NCBI GenBank assembly: GCA_954871525.1
Contig: OX940860.1
Span: forward strand, 55,788,724-55,852,723
DNA length: 64,000 bases
Reading direction: 5' to 3'
From: Parietaria judaica
Taxonomy: Eukaryota > Streptophyta > Magnoliopsida > Rosales > Urticaceae
In this document: piece by piece, positions 33,673 through 46,036 of the stretch
How positions within the stretch are numbered: the stretch's first letter is position 1
Layout: each line of letters begins with the position of its first letter
The notes under the pieces: model-generated
The model's database searches: none
Told to the model about the DNA's origin: nothing
The model's input: the letters and a program-made list of their open reading frames with translations, nothing else
Position numbers and translations under genes: made by a program

Positions 33673-36128
33673 CTACACCGTCAGCAACTCCTGAGACACA
33701 AAACGCCACTGTGTCAGAAACTTAAAGCACACGGCATGACCCGAACCGTTTCCAACAAAAAAATGCAACAAAGAGGAATTCATCAAATCAGTGAATTCCC
33801 AATAATCTGTTCAATATTTCAATTGAATAACAATTGTGACCTTTTAATACCCCCTCACACATTAGTCTTAACTAACAAGGCTAAATGACCATATTAGCCT
33901 TCCCGGTTTAACTGAGAGCGGGTTTATCAGCAACATTGTTTCGATAAAACTTTCAAAAACACGTTAATTCCATGAAACTGTGATTTTTAAGTGAAAGCGG
34001 TTATGGACGTACCTTCTCTTTCTGTTTGAGAACAGTCTCCACCTTCTTCATATACTCGTCTGTCAATTTCTGCACACAAATATATACAACCAAATGTGAA
34101 TTAAATAAACTGTAGTTTGAGCGAATTGGGGTGATTATCGGCGCCACGAAACTCATAACTACCTGCAAATCGCCTGACAAGTCCTTAACATTATCTTCGG
34201 AGAGTTTTTTTTCCTGTAAATTGAACAAACAAGGCTAAAGTTGACCAAAGGGCAAGAAAATTATCGAAATCGTCAGAGTTAAACTATCCAAACCTTCTCG
34301 AGTTTTTCATAGGCTTTTAGTGCATCTCTCCGTATATTCCGCAGTGCCACCTGTAGCATTCAGAATAATTGAAATATATGGATCTATATCTAGATTAAAA
34401 TGCTTTAAAACAAAATCTTGAAACCCGCAGCATCTACGTGATAGGGCCTGATGTAGAAATAAAAGAGAAACGACAAACACTTAATTGATAAGAGTAACCC
34501 CGGTCTCTACTTCAAGAGTTAGACCGCAAAAACTCTTCTAATGTTATTTCATTAAGAAATTCCACTATCAAACATGGCCGCATTGAGGCAACCATCTATA
34601 GGATTAGAAACTGTATCCCTTATTTATTGTCAAATACCCCAAATGCCCCCTATAACAGAAGACAATGATAAAAATAAATAAATCAAAACTATTTCCTATT
34701 TGCGGGTCTAAACCCACGCAACACCGAGAGCGATTCTGAAACCATCCGTGAAACTATACCTTTCCTTCCTCAGCCTGTTTCGCCACAACTTTTGACATTT
34801 CCTGCATTGAGAAAATTCGACATTTTTAAATGCACCGGAAACTACTTATCAATATCACAAGTTTAAATTGTTCAGACGAGAAGCAACCTTTCTTCTATCT
34901 GCCGTTAGCTGCGGGAGGGACAGTCGTATCACGTCACCGTCATTGTTCGGAGTCATACCAAGATCGGAACTGACTATCGCCTTCTCTATAGCCTTTAAGC
35001 TGAAATCATGAATTACGAAAACTATAAATTAAGAGTAAACACTGGAAGAATAATGATAATTCAAAACATCAACAGAAATAAACGGATCAATTCAAACAAA
35101 TAATCGAAAATACCTGGATTTGTCGTACGGCTGAACCAACAAAGAGCTAGCATCCGGGGTACTAATTTGAGCAATGCTTTTCAAGCTAACTGGAGTTCCA
35201 TAGTACTCAACCTACAAAAGCAGAACCTTATTGTTATAAAACTCACCCTATAAAATCAGTCCAAAGTAAACAAAAGACGAGCAACATTTCGACCATACAG
35301 TGCTCACAAACCTCTATCTTGTCGAGCATGGCCGGGTTTGAACGCCCAGTTCTAATGGAGCTGAAACTGGTTCGAACTGTTTCGATAGTCTTTTCCATTC
35401 TCTCTCTCTGCATATAAAATAGCATCATTATTAACAAGTTCTAATTGCCACACCGGGATTCCCGCACACCGTGATGAAGTCGAAAAAATTGCTCTGAGCT
35501 GATGTTTACTTGTTAACTATGATCAACTAGTTACGCAGAGAAACTCACAACGTCTTTCTCGATCATAGTTTTCTCGGCTTCGATTTCTTCGAGTGTAGCG
35601 GCTCGTACAATCCCCGCTCTGCCAACAGAAAAACGAACCATCACTTTCAAGTTCACTGCATATACTGTCAGCTTCACTTCCTTACAGTAATCCAAAGCTG
35701 TCAATTTCTCCAATTCAATACACTCAGAGTAACAATGGTGAATTGAATTGACAGCTAAATCAAAAACTGAAGAACTTGCCTCTTCTGAGCATATTGCTTG
35801 TAGAGAATGTCCCTTCCTTGTCCTGAAACCCTAGCTTTGAGCTCGTGTGATCTTCCGAAGCTCGCAGCCGAGCTCCATGCACGCACATTGACCGTACCTC
35901 CACAAGACGAGTCTGCACAACATTGAATCCACAGGTCAAACCTATCAAGATTCAAGACCACTAATACAAGCCAACGATTCGAACGAGAAAATTTGATCGA
36001 AAAATTCGTGTAAGAAGAGTTTCAGAGGCGTGACGGAGTGTGAGGGTACCTCGAAAGGAGACGAGGAGTTGCTTGGGGTTGAGCGCTGATCGTACGGGGA
36101 CTGCGGGCGAGAGAGTAGTCGTCGCCAT
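33673..36128 (-). CDS. RRF: Ribosome recycling factor, chloroplast
   Basis: Eleven exons on the minus strand: 36128-36050, 35912-35780, 35618-35549, 35407-35312, 35211-35114, 34999-34888, 34801-34760, 34350-34294, 34213-34163, 34069-34013 and 33690-33673. They join in phase to 270 aa, matching plant plastid RRF (~275 aa). Exons 1-2 give a transit peptide; the RRF domain follows with [72 protein letters not shown] and the C-terminal helix [19 protein letters not shown]. The last exon encodes only ELLTV and the stop. The protein splits post-termination ribosomes with EF-G in the plastid and is essential in Arabidopsis. The intron after exon 2 has a GC donor (35779-35778). Reading through exon 10 would give VRP and a stop, a less likely end. 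Confidence 0.94.
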
Positions 36129-37190
36129 GGGAGAGAGAGATAGAGCTTCCGAGTTACGAGATATCGACTCAGTTGAGTGAGTGAGTGAGTGACCGGCACG
36201 AGTCCGAAGAAGAGTGTTTGGGTCTTGAATTGTGGATAAGAATACTTCATTGTCTTTGTTTGGGTACAAGGATTTCCCTATTCCTACTCCTCTATCAGGA
36301 TATCTCTCTCCGTTAAACCCGGATCTGATACTCGTCCGGTACTGCATCGCCGAGCTTATCCAGCTCGGGTCTCAATGTTAAAAAAAACTCATATCAAATA
36401 AACATAATCTCGACACCAAAATAGCTTAGTACAAATCATTACGTATATCAGACTTTCTGTTGTTGATGCATAAAACATGTGCCTCATTTCATCTTGCTTA
36501 TTCGTAAAACACTTCCTATGTAAGATTCTTGAGATAACGCTAGAAGTATGTTGTTGTGGTCCCTTATAATTTGAATCTGAAGAACATAGTTGGCTTCTCC
36601 AAAATCCTTCATTCCAAATTGATTATGACTTACTAAAACCATCCCAAGTCAAAGAGGATCACACGAGGAAAACGGAGGCACAAGTGATACTTCATGATTG
36701 ACTGGTACATGTTCCTGATAGCAGGAAGAGTCCTCGATATCTCGGAGATATTTTCAAACATGTAGGCACTAGTTACGGGAACTAGTAGTGCTGGATTGAC
36801 TAAAACTCTGAGAGATTCACATCGGATTAAGTTATGATAATAAGGGGACACTAAAATCTCTAGAGTATGGTGAAAAGATATTTCAATGTTTGAGAACAAC
36901 CATGAGTCGAGTACCTAGCTAGTGATATGTTTGGATTTCAGTCAAACGCTTCCTGTAACGAGGAAGTCATAAAGACTAATTTTGGATATATCACGAACTT
37001 TGTAGAGTGGAATGGAATACAAAAAAATACCATCTCCCTTAAATTATTTGGGCAATTCACTCATGACCTCCCGGAGGATAAGAAGTATAACAAATTTGTG
37101 GCCACAGACAATTAAGAACTAGCTCTATCTTGGTAGTTCAATACTCTTATCCTAAACAGGAAACAAGAAACAGGAATACGACATAACAGA
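36129..37190. other. RRF upstream region and unidentified repeat-like DNA
   Basis: 36129-36360 holds the RRF 5' UTR and promoter, with GAGTGAGTGAGTGAGTGA at 36175. 36400-37190 has no gene I recognise and is probably the interior of the copia element whose 3' LTR starts at 38386. Confidence 0.4.
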
Positions 37191-37968
37191 TGTAGAGGGC
37201 GATTTTCACCACCCTTTTCCAATCACAAAAATAATCACAAATAACAAGTTAACAACAATGATCAGTGAATATCTTTGTTTTATTATATTTCCGACAAGAG
37301 CTCGGTTTCCTTTCGTTGAATAGCTGGACAGTTGAAGGATCAAGAACAATAATTTTCTCTATTTCTTCAGCCTTTCTATTACAGGATATTCTCTCTTTCT
37401 CTCGGGTTTTCTTCTCTATTTTTCCGAACCTTTAGAAATGAGGCTTCACTTGCCTTTTATAGAGTTTACATTATACCGTCTCGCATCTTTCCCGCCCTTT
37501 TCTCTTTTTAATCATTCACTTCCCAGAGTGATTTGAGGGAAGCATGGTTAATCCACGCTTTACGTCCCTTCCGAGCAGACTGTCATTATGGGTAGGTGAG
37601 CTTCATTAAATGCGCATCCCGTCAGCCGTCATTCGGCCCTGCAAGCTTCATCGATGATGCCTCTCATCGAGTGGGTAGGTGGGCTTCATTAAATGTACGT
37701 CTCGTCAGCCGTCATTCGGCCCTGTGCTTCATCATGACGCTTTTAGACTTCATCGAGGGTTGCTTTTAAACGTCATCGAGGGTTCCTCTTGGGCTTCATC
37801 GAGGACCCTTCTTGAACTTCATAGAGGGTCCCTCTTAGATGCTCTTCCTCGAGTATATTCCCTGGTTGACCATCGGTCAACGAACTTCCTCGCTCTTTCC
37901 TTGTGTCATTTATGGATAAACGACACGAGTTGTGTTGAGGATGGATTTGACCAAATCCGACCTTAACA
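37191..37968 (-). repeat. Solo LTR with perfect 5-bp target duplication
   Basis: The LTR runs TGTAGAGGGC to CCTTAACA and is flanked by ACAGA at 37186-37190 and 37969-37973. On the minus strand CTATAAAAGGC near 37450 is the TATA box, so U3 is at the right end. A direct repeat occurs twice (GGGTAGGTGAGCTTCATTAA at 37590 and its copy at 37673, each ending TTCGGCCCTG). Five CTTCATCGAGGGT-like motifs follow (37742-37830) upstream of the promoter. Confidence 0.85.
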
Positions 37969-37973
37969 ACAGA

Positions 37974-38385
37974 CATGTGCCAAATCATGATTTGTGTAAC
38001 AAAGATGTTGAAGGAATAAGTCATCATGAAAGTTAATTATGAGCAAAACCAAATGGTTAAATTAACTTTACACTAAGGATCGAAAGTTTTAGTAGATTGA
38101 GGGAATCGATGTATTGCTAGAGACCTCTAGTTTCTTGCAGACTTTGAATCTGTGGCCACACTAAAAAATCCTAAGGTGTCACGCCGAACTCGCCAAATGA
38201 AATGGAGAATGATAACGAATTTGCAACGAGAACGAGTTTCAGTTGCAACGACGAAGCAAAGGCAGACTTGATCGGGGTAATGCATGATAGGAGATATCAA
38301 ATCCCGACATTTACCAGTGATTTTGTCTGCGCATGAGTGTACATGGGAGATATCCAATCGTGGTACATTCGTGTAAGTGGGAGAT
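37974..38385 (+). other. 3' internal end of a copia element
   Basis: It lies between the solo LTR and the copia 3' LTR and ends in the polypurine tract AAGTGGGAGAT (38375-38385). No intact pol frame is visible. Confidence 0.45.
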
Positions 38386-38997
38386 TGTAAGAAATGCAGG
38401 AATCGGGATTTAGGCTCATTGGGCTTTTCGGGTCTGACCCGACTACATTTGGAGTGACGGGCCCACGCGGTCCCGCGAATTAATTATGAATGGTTTAATT
38501 AATTATCTGAATTAATTGATAATGACTTAATGGGATTACTCCATTCTTAATGGGCCAAAGCCCATTAGGTCATTTACCATGTGGTCTATAAATACCACAC
38601 TTAAACTCATAAATAGATATCCACTCCAGAAAACCCTAGAGCTAATTTTGAATTTCTCTATGGCCCCAAGGCCGAATTCAATTCTGTTTCGTTCATCGTC
38701 CAATCGCAGTACAAGACCTAGCAGTCTGAATCCCCGATTTCTAGTCAAATGACGTTCCCGCAACAACGTGGTGGACGAAATAGATGTTTTGCACTTGTTG
38801 AACTAAGATCCACGTCACGAGGCACATGATTTGAGAAGAAAATTGCCCAAACGAATACAGTTGACAAAAGTACCCAAAGTTCGATAATGTGTCTAAACTC
38901 ATCTATTAATTTTTTAAATTAATCTTAGATCATGGTTTCGATGAAATCCCGTGATTTTCTTCTCGGGGTTATCATAAAATCATCGAAATCCTCAACA
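38386..38997 (+). repeat. Copia-type 3' LTR
   Basis: It opens TGTAAGAAATGCAGG directly after AAGTGGGAGAT, the usual Ty1/copia polypurine context. TATAAAT is at 38587-38593 in GGTCTATAAATACCAC. The end is taken at CCTCAACA, but CACA at 38999 is also possible. No 5' partner is in the window. Confidence 0.65.
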
Positions 38998-39059
38998 CAG
39001 AGACCATATCATAGTTCAACTATTCATGATGTACTAGTGAAGGGGATGAACTCAAGTGA

Positions 39060-39413
39060 TCGACAATCGGATAATCACGATTACAAGAAATGATAAATTA
39101 TTAGCAATTTAATTTTCATAATTCATGATTAATAATCTAGTCTATAGGAAATAAATAAAGCAGTAAATAAAGGCTCAAGGTGTAGAATGAGCCTCCTATT
39201 TATAGGCTCAAGGTGTGACCGATATGAAAAATTCCCACCCCTAAACTTGAATTCTATGTATGTTAAATATAATTAATTCTCTCAAATCAATGGTCTAGAT
39301 TGAATCTAGAAATATTTAATGGTTCAAATTAATTAGGGATTTAATCAAATAAGGAAGTCTTTGATCAATCAATTAATCAATCACATCCTTATATGTACAA
39401 ATTTGAAATCTCC

Positions 39414-39457
<44 letters not shown>

Positions 39458-41361
39458 GAAATCAATAACCTAGATCAAATGGTTGGAAATAAGTCCATAA
39501 CCAATCTAATGGACCATATTGATTCAAGATAAAGTCAACTCTCCAAGCTTGATTACCAAGCTCTAGAATTCGATTTCCAATCTCATAAGTTCGAATTATA
39601 TATGCCATATATACATGTTAATTAATTTCCAATCCGACGGTAAAGATTAAATCTCAAACCGATCCAACGAATACAATTAATTAGCCTAATTCAAAAAACC
39701 CTAACTTGGTCACCAAGCTTTATATTTTGAATTCGGTATTATATTAAAATCAATTATCTCAATCCAACGGTTGATATTAAATCATATCCGATCTAATGGA
39801 TCAAATTGATTTTAGGGATTTTCACTAATACCTAAATATAGGTACTTATGCAGCAATTTTGACATGTCAAGAAAAAATCATGTGAATATATTTACATAGT
39901 ATTGAAACAGTATCGATTACCGCATTTTAAATATATACCAAATATATATTTTTAACTATAATATAAATTTAATAATTATTGATAAGAATATTAATAATTA
40001 AATTATATTATTAGCCACTAATCTCAATATCACAAATTAAATTTCATGGTGCAATACCATCATTTAAAATCGTGACATGTGATTTAATTTCATAGTTTAC
40101 CGATACCGATCATAAACTTAGAAATTATCTAAGTCACAAACCGTTCGTCGAAACGACTTGGTTCCAAAATTAAAGTTTCTTAAAATTAAATATCCTATAA
40201 CTTCCCAGTTGATGAAAAATCCAAATTCTACTTTCTTTATTAGATAAATTTCCAGTACCAAACTTTGATACTTTTGCCACGTCAAAAATAAAACTTCCTA
40301 AACATGACACAAACTTTAGTTTTATGAATCCTGAAAAATAATAAAACATATAATCACGTATTTATCATCCGTTCCGGAGCTATCCTGGGAACCATGGACA
40401 CGTATCACCGAAGCTCCAACGAACTGCTAATGGTTTCTCAAACCTCGGTGTTATTCCACTATAAACCCGAGGCTACACTCTCTAGTGATACAATATATAT
40501 TATTCCTTTTTATAGCAAGTTTTCCATTGATACAATCAAATTCTGGTTATTGATCTTTCACTTGATGATCCACACACGAGCAGACGGTTTTTACCGTTTT
40601 GTCTCTCGCTGCATTTTCATCCTTAACACATTTAGTAATATAGTGAGTCACCCACTTATGGTTTCGATTCATAAGTTTCACACAGGTACCTCTCACTTAT
40701 CACCACTAACAATCAAGGGAATCATCTTGACTATGAAGAGAGCTATGTGATGTCCATGTCTATGACCAAGCTACCCTTATCTGTTGACTATCATGTTCCC
40801 AAAATAGCAGCATTGGGAACGACAATATATGTGTTCTTTAACAATTAAATCACGGAACAATCAAGTCAACAGTCCAGACTCGAGGTCACTCAGGACTTAG
40901 ATCGAATATCCATTTTATCATCTACTAGTGACTCAACTCCAAGTTATCAGTGACGGTTTTATATGATAACTTCCGGAGTTTAAGTCAGGTCCAGTCCAGT
41001 ATGAAGCCGCTTCATACTTAATCCGCTTCTAGTGAGTATGACACACACACTTAATCCAGAATAGGATTGCATCACTTAATCACATTAATGAGTTTATCCG
41101 ATTAATGAGCTCCCATTCAGTTAATCAAGTCACGGACTTTTAAGTTCATTTATTATGATTATTAATTCTTCCTCACATTGACTCGGTTGTGATAATAATA
41201 ACATAATTGCATCATTTATGAACTATGGAACAAACATTCTATTTTACTCTACCAAAAACTATAATAAGATTAACATAATAAGTAACATCTTATATTAAAT
41301 GACTTAGTCAAAATCTTTTACAATAGGGAAAAACAGCTTGTTTAAGGACACATGTCCAACA
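39060..41361 (-). repeat. Large LTR, copy E
   Basis: The right end, ACATGTCCAACA at 41361, reads TGTTGGACATGT on the minus strand. It parallels copy C throughout and is not split by another LTR, so it served as the reference for the nested copies. A TATA-like CCTATAAATAGG lies on the minus strand near 39205. The left boundary is uncertain by ~60 bp. Confidence 0.75.
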
Positions 41362-42284
41362 AAAAATAATAATGCTCATTTAAGATCTTTCATCTACATG
41401 GGCCATGTGCAATTTAGCATCAATGAAGTTGTTGGTCATTTTCATGAGATGGTCACATATATAAGTACCAGACTTCATTTCTACTAGTGCGAGTCGTGAT
41501 TTTAAAAATACAAAATAAATTAATTATATTTTAAAAAATTACAATTCTCTCAATCCGCAACAAACTAATGTTTCACCAAGAAAGGAGAGGAGAGGTAATG
41601 CGACAAGACTCGAGTTGGGAAACCTTTGGGTTTCACAAGGCGAGTTGTCGCCCACATAAGTCTTTAAGCGACATTTTGAGAATTTTTTCTAAAGAATAAA
41701 AAAAAATCAAATATAAAAATTATGCATTGTCACATATTGTATATTTATTTACTTGTTTCATAAAAGTAACTATGAGTTTCTCTCTCACAACGCCGCCTTT
41801 TTTTCCATTCTATTCCCATTTGCTATTATGTCTTTCTTTCATGGTATCATAACAGTAAGCATTAACACAATGGTGAAGACGGCCAGACAGGTACTTTGCA
41901 GGATGAAGATTCTCGTAGCTCTACCGAGAAATCCGATCCAATCACCTCCAACTTCCCTCTCCTTTGAAAAAAATACTCAAAGCTTTACCTTCTATTAAAA
42001 ACTCTTCAAACACTTTATTTTCTTGTATTTTTCGATGTGGGGCAAAAAAAAATCATAAGCTTCCAGCCCCCCGTTCTGCTAAATGCGCCGGTAAAAGTGA
42101 AGTGCATCACTTTTAGCCGCACAATTGCAAAAAGTGCGGCTATACTTTCAGCCGCCCCTTTTCAAAGTGATTCGCTGGAATTTTATCATTTATTTATACC
42201 CGTTCAAATTCTTTATTTCTCTATAAATTTTTTATGTGGATTTTTTGTACAAAGAAAAAAAAAAATGCGCGGGTAGAAATGAAG
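41362..42284. other. Intergenic DNA with a GC-rich hairpin
   Basis: No gene is seen. AGCCGCAC (42115-42122) and GTGCGGCT (42134-42141) form an 8-bp stem with an 11-base loop. AAAAGTG and CACTTTT words surround it, which looks like a small MITE remnant. Confidence 0.45.
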
Positions 42285-42292
42285 GGCATTAC

Positions 42293-42990
42293 TAGGGGTG
42301 TACAAAAAAACCGAAAAACCGAATTGTGGGACCGAAAACCATATTACCGAAGACTCTAAAGACCGAATAATAGGGTTCGGGTCCATAAAACAAGGTCTTC
42401 GGTCCATTTGGACCGCATTGGGTCTTCGGTATTCGGTTTAAATTTTGAGAACCGGTACTGAAGACCCATTTGTACCGAAGACCCTATTTAAATATTAATT
42501 TTTATTTTATAATAAATTTATATAAAAATAAAGTAACTTTCATAATAAATTAATTTTATTTCTAGACATTTGTTTTCTTTCATGTTTTGTCTATGGTTGT
42601 TTGGTATTTTAATGTTCGTAAAATTTAATTTTATTTGGGTTATTACGGTTATTCAACATCGTTAATAAAAGTCAAAACAATCGTTTATTACAAATAGTTA
42701 TTTTATTGTAAAGAATAAATACGTTTATTAATTATTTGACATAAAAAATTCAAAAAGTACTATTGATGAAGATAAATTTTTACAATATATATTTCTACTA
42801 TAAATGAGAGTCTAATTAGGTCCAAAACCGAATTTAAGACCGAATTTCGGTCCTAAATAAGGTTTTCGGTACAAACGGTTCTAGCTCTAAGAGATAGGGT
42901 CTTCGGTTTTCAATTTCAAAAAACCGAATAATAGGGTCCAAGTCTTTATAAGTGTAAAACCGATATTGAAGACCTTATTGTACACCCCTA
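42293..42990. mobile_element. hAT-type MITE 1
   Basis: The inverted ends TAGGGGTGTACAA and TTGTACACCCCTA are flanked by perfect 8-bp duplications GGCATTAC (42285-42292 and 42991-42998). The 698-bp body is packed with ACCGAA and GGTCTTCGGT motifs near both ends. It has no ORF. Confidence 0.93.
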
Positions 42991-43041
42991 GGCATTACAG
43001 AAGTGTAATTTTTTGTAAGTCGTGATTTTAATAGTAATTTG

Positions 43042-43597
43042 TAGGGGTGAAACCGGAACCGGGAACCGGGAAATTAGCTTTTTTTCGTCCCTGTTCCGAA
43101 AAATCGGGATTTTTTTTTGTCACAGTTCCGGTTCTGGTAACGGTTCCCGATTAAAAAACTTCCCGGTTCCGGTTCCGGTAACGGTAACGGTTCCGATTCA
43201 AATTTCCCGGTTCCGATTCCGGTTACGGTTCCATTTCTAAAATTTCCCGGTTCCGATTCTAAATTTCCCGGTTCTAAAAAGGTTTGACTTAAAAATGACA
43301 TGTAGTTTTTGAAAAATTAGTACTTAAAAATTACACGTAGTATAAAAAATGACAATAAAAATATATATTACACTAAAAACGACATACTAAAAACTTAAAA
43401 ATTACATGTAGTTTAAAATCGGAACCGGTACCAAAAACCGGGAAATATTTTTTAGGTACCGGTTCCGAAAATCGGGAACTGGGAAGTACCGGTTCCCGGT
43501 TTTAAGCTAAATTTTTCGGATTTTTTGAAAAATCGGTCCGGGATCGGTACCGGAACCGGGACAAAACCGGGAAACGGTTACAAAATTTTCACCCCTA
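43042..43597. mobile_element. hAT-type MITE 2
   Basis: The ends TAGGGGTGAAA and TTTCACCCCTA are flanked by perfect 8-bp duplications GTAATTTG (43034-43041 and 43598-43605). Both subterminal regions carry GGTTCCGG and GGAACCGGGA repeats. The 556-bp body has no coding capacity. Confidence 0.93.
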
Positions 43598-43748
43598 GTA
43601 ATTTGATCAAAATTAACAAACTAGAGAGCGCATTTTTTGTTCACTTGGCTATAATAAAACACGGTAGATTATATGAAAAATATATTATATATTAATAAAT
43701 ATAAATATAAATTTGAGTAACTGCCTAAACCCTAATACGACTTCCTAG

Positions 43749-43757
43749 GGCTTATAA
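43749..43757 (+). promoter_or_regulatory. TATA box of phytocyanin gene 1
   Basis: TTATAAATA in GGGCTTATAAATATAAC lies ~100 bp before the start codon. Gene 2 has CTATAAATA at the same relative place (about 52091). Confidence 0.6.
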
Positions 43758-43851
43758 ATATAACTTGCTAATACATATTAGTTATCGTCGCAGCCATTAT
43801 TTTCCTTATTCTCTCATTTCTTGAAGACTCACATTTCTCTTTCGCTCATCA

Positions 43852-45088
43852 ATGGCTCCTTCAATGGTTATTCTTGCTGTTCTAATGGCGCTTCTCGGAA
43901 TGTCTTCTGCCTCCATTTACAAGGTTGATTGGAACGACGAAAGCGTCGTTGACTACGAGACGTGGGCTTCGACCAAGACTTTCCACGTCGGAGATGTTAT
44001 CCGTAAGCTTTTACTCATCTCATTTATCTTCTTGTTTAGGGTTTAGCTAGGAAACAGCTTTGGTATGATTCATGGTCTTCGTATTATACGATATTTTTAA
44101 AGCTTTTGGATCATGAAATGAAATGCAGTTTCTTATTGCTTTTTTGTTTAATTTTCTGATCGAAATCCAGATATTAAATTCGTATCGATCATATTGCCAA
44201 ATTGATTACTTGAAGAAGAAGAAAAAAAGAAAACAATATATTCTTTGATTTACATATCAATCGTTTTATTATCCCCTCAAATACATTCATAATGATTAAA
44301 AGGGAATTTCGATTATTGTACTTGTAAACTAAATTTATTTATTTTTTTCACGAATATATATCTAATTTAATTTTACTTTGATACGGTATAATCATATATT
44401 TATTTATAGTATCTCGAAAATTATTCTTGTTATTCGTTGTTTTGACTTTTGACTATATACTTATTCATATTCCATCATTTACTGAAATAGAATATTTTTC
44501 ATATACTTCTTTCATTTCCTTATTTTAATCCATAAAAAAATAAATAATAAAAAAAAAAAAAAAACCTTTTTACCAATATTAAAAATTAAATAAATGGAGC
44601 ATAAAACAAAGAAAACTAATCTAATTCTAGTTTAATTTCTTGTTAAAGCAAATAAGTACATTTTTATGTATATTAACTTAGCTTAAAATGTGTAAAACAC
44701 AATAAAATTGTGACATGCAGTGTTCAAGTACGACGCCAAGAAGGAAAGCGTGGTGCGGGTTACGCACAAGAACTTCCGGTCGTGCAATGCCACAGACCCG
44801 ATAATGCTGATGGCCTCTGGCACGGACTACGTCTCCATCAAAAGCACCCATGCCCACCTCTACTTTATCTCCACCGTCCCCGGCCTCTGCGAGACCGGTC
44901 AGAAGGTCGACATCAGAGTCTCGCAGCCCTCTTCCCACCACTCACCAGCCCCGATCGCCGCCGTGTCTCCCTCCTCCTCCTCGCCGGCTCCAGCGCCGGG
45001 ACCGACCTCGAGCGCTGCTGTGCCGTCCCTTCAGTCTAAGGCCCGTGCTTTTCTCGCCATGCTGGCTCTCGGAGTCGTGCTTTCTTAG
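43852..45088 (+). CDS. Early-nodulin-like phytocyanin 1 (GPI-type)
   Basis: Two exons (43852-44002 and 44721-45088), GT-AG, give 172 aa. Residues 1-20 are a signal peptide; ~21-116 form the phytocyanin domain with the disulphide cysteines C72 and C107 and the motif YFISTVPGLC. The copper site is largely gone: the first His, the Cys and the second His are replaced by S60, S101 and L106, and Q111 takes the axial position. NAT at 73-75 is an N-glycosylation site. A Pro/Ser region (SPAPAPGPTSS) follows, then a hydrophobic tail with a likely GPI signal. Such ENODL proteins sit on the outer face of the plasma membrane and do not bind copper; the precise role here is unknown. Gene 2 at 52203 is a close duplicate with the same intron position and phase. 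Confidence 0.9.
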
Positions 45089-45416
45089 CTAGTTTTCTCT
45101 TGATTATATTATCGTATGTTTGTAGGGTTTTATTCAGTTTGGATTCTTCATGCATGTTGATACCGCTTTGTCGATTTGGACCTTGTTTATATTAGTAACG
45201 TTTTATTATGGTTTCCGAATTAGTAGAATTTATTTTTTAATGATTTCTTAAGTGGGTTTGAATAACTTTTTAAGGATAATAGCGGATTTTTATAATTTAT
45301 TTTAATTGACTATATCCCGTTTTATTATTTATTTTTTCATAAGTAATTAATAGTCGTTTAATTTCAGTGATCTGTAATTTTAGTAAAATACATAAGTACA
45401 ACATATACAAAACTAG

Positions 45417-45980
45417 TAGGGGTGGCAATTTGGGGCTGGACCCGAAACACGAAACGATTACGACACGATTTAAACGGGTCTGGGTCTACCAGAATTGGAT
45501 CTGGGTCCCACCGTGTCGAACACGATTAACACGATTAAATAACGGGTAAACACGGCACGAACACGATAACACGATGGGACCCAATTAGACACGATTAAGG
45601 AGCAAAATGTTGCATTTTATATATCTTATTAAGTATTTTAATATTTATTATATATTAAATTAATGTTTTTTTACTTATTTATTGCGTCGTACAATTGATG
45701 AACATAAAAAAAATGTTAGTAAATTTTAAAATCTTAGATAATATAATAAAAAATTGAGTTAAATGAGTATAAATTAAATTAATTTAACATTTTTAAATAT
45801 ATGATTTTGTTAAATGGGTTAAACGGGTAGACACGATAAACACGTTATTTAAATGGGGCGGGTATGGGTCTCATCTTCTAACACGATTAATAAATGGGGC
45901 GGGTCTGGGTCTACATAAAATAAGCAAAAAACGATTAAGACCCGGCACGAACACGACACGAAACCCGAATTGTCACCCTA
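45417..45980. mobile_element. hAT-type MITE 3
   Basis: The ends TAGGGGTGGCAATTTGGG and CCCGAATTGTCACCCTA are imperfect inverted repeats. The flanks AAAACTAG (45409-45416) and ATAACTAG (45981-45988) match at 7 of 8 bases. The interior is full of ACACGATTA and CACGAACACGA motifs typical of a widespread plant hAT MITE type. It lies 330 bp after the phytocyanin 1 stop. Confidence 0.88.
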
Positions 45981-46036
45981 ATAACTAGGAAGAATGTTGC
46001 ACGTTATTTTTTAATGACCAAAGTACTCTTCATATT

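Noticed and set aside
34001..34228. 75-aa ORF treated as a separate gene
   Set aside because: It merges RRF exons 9 and 10 with the intron between them; the spliced model is in phase and complete.
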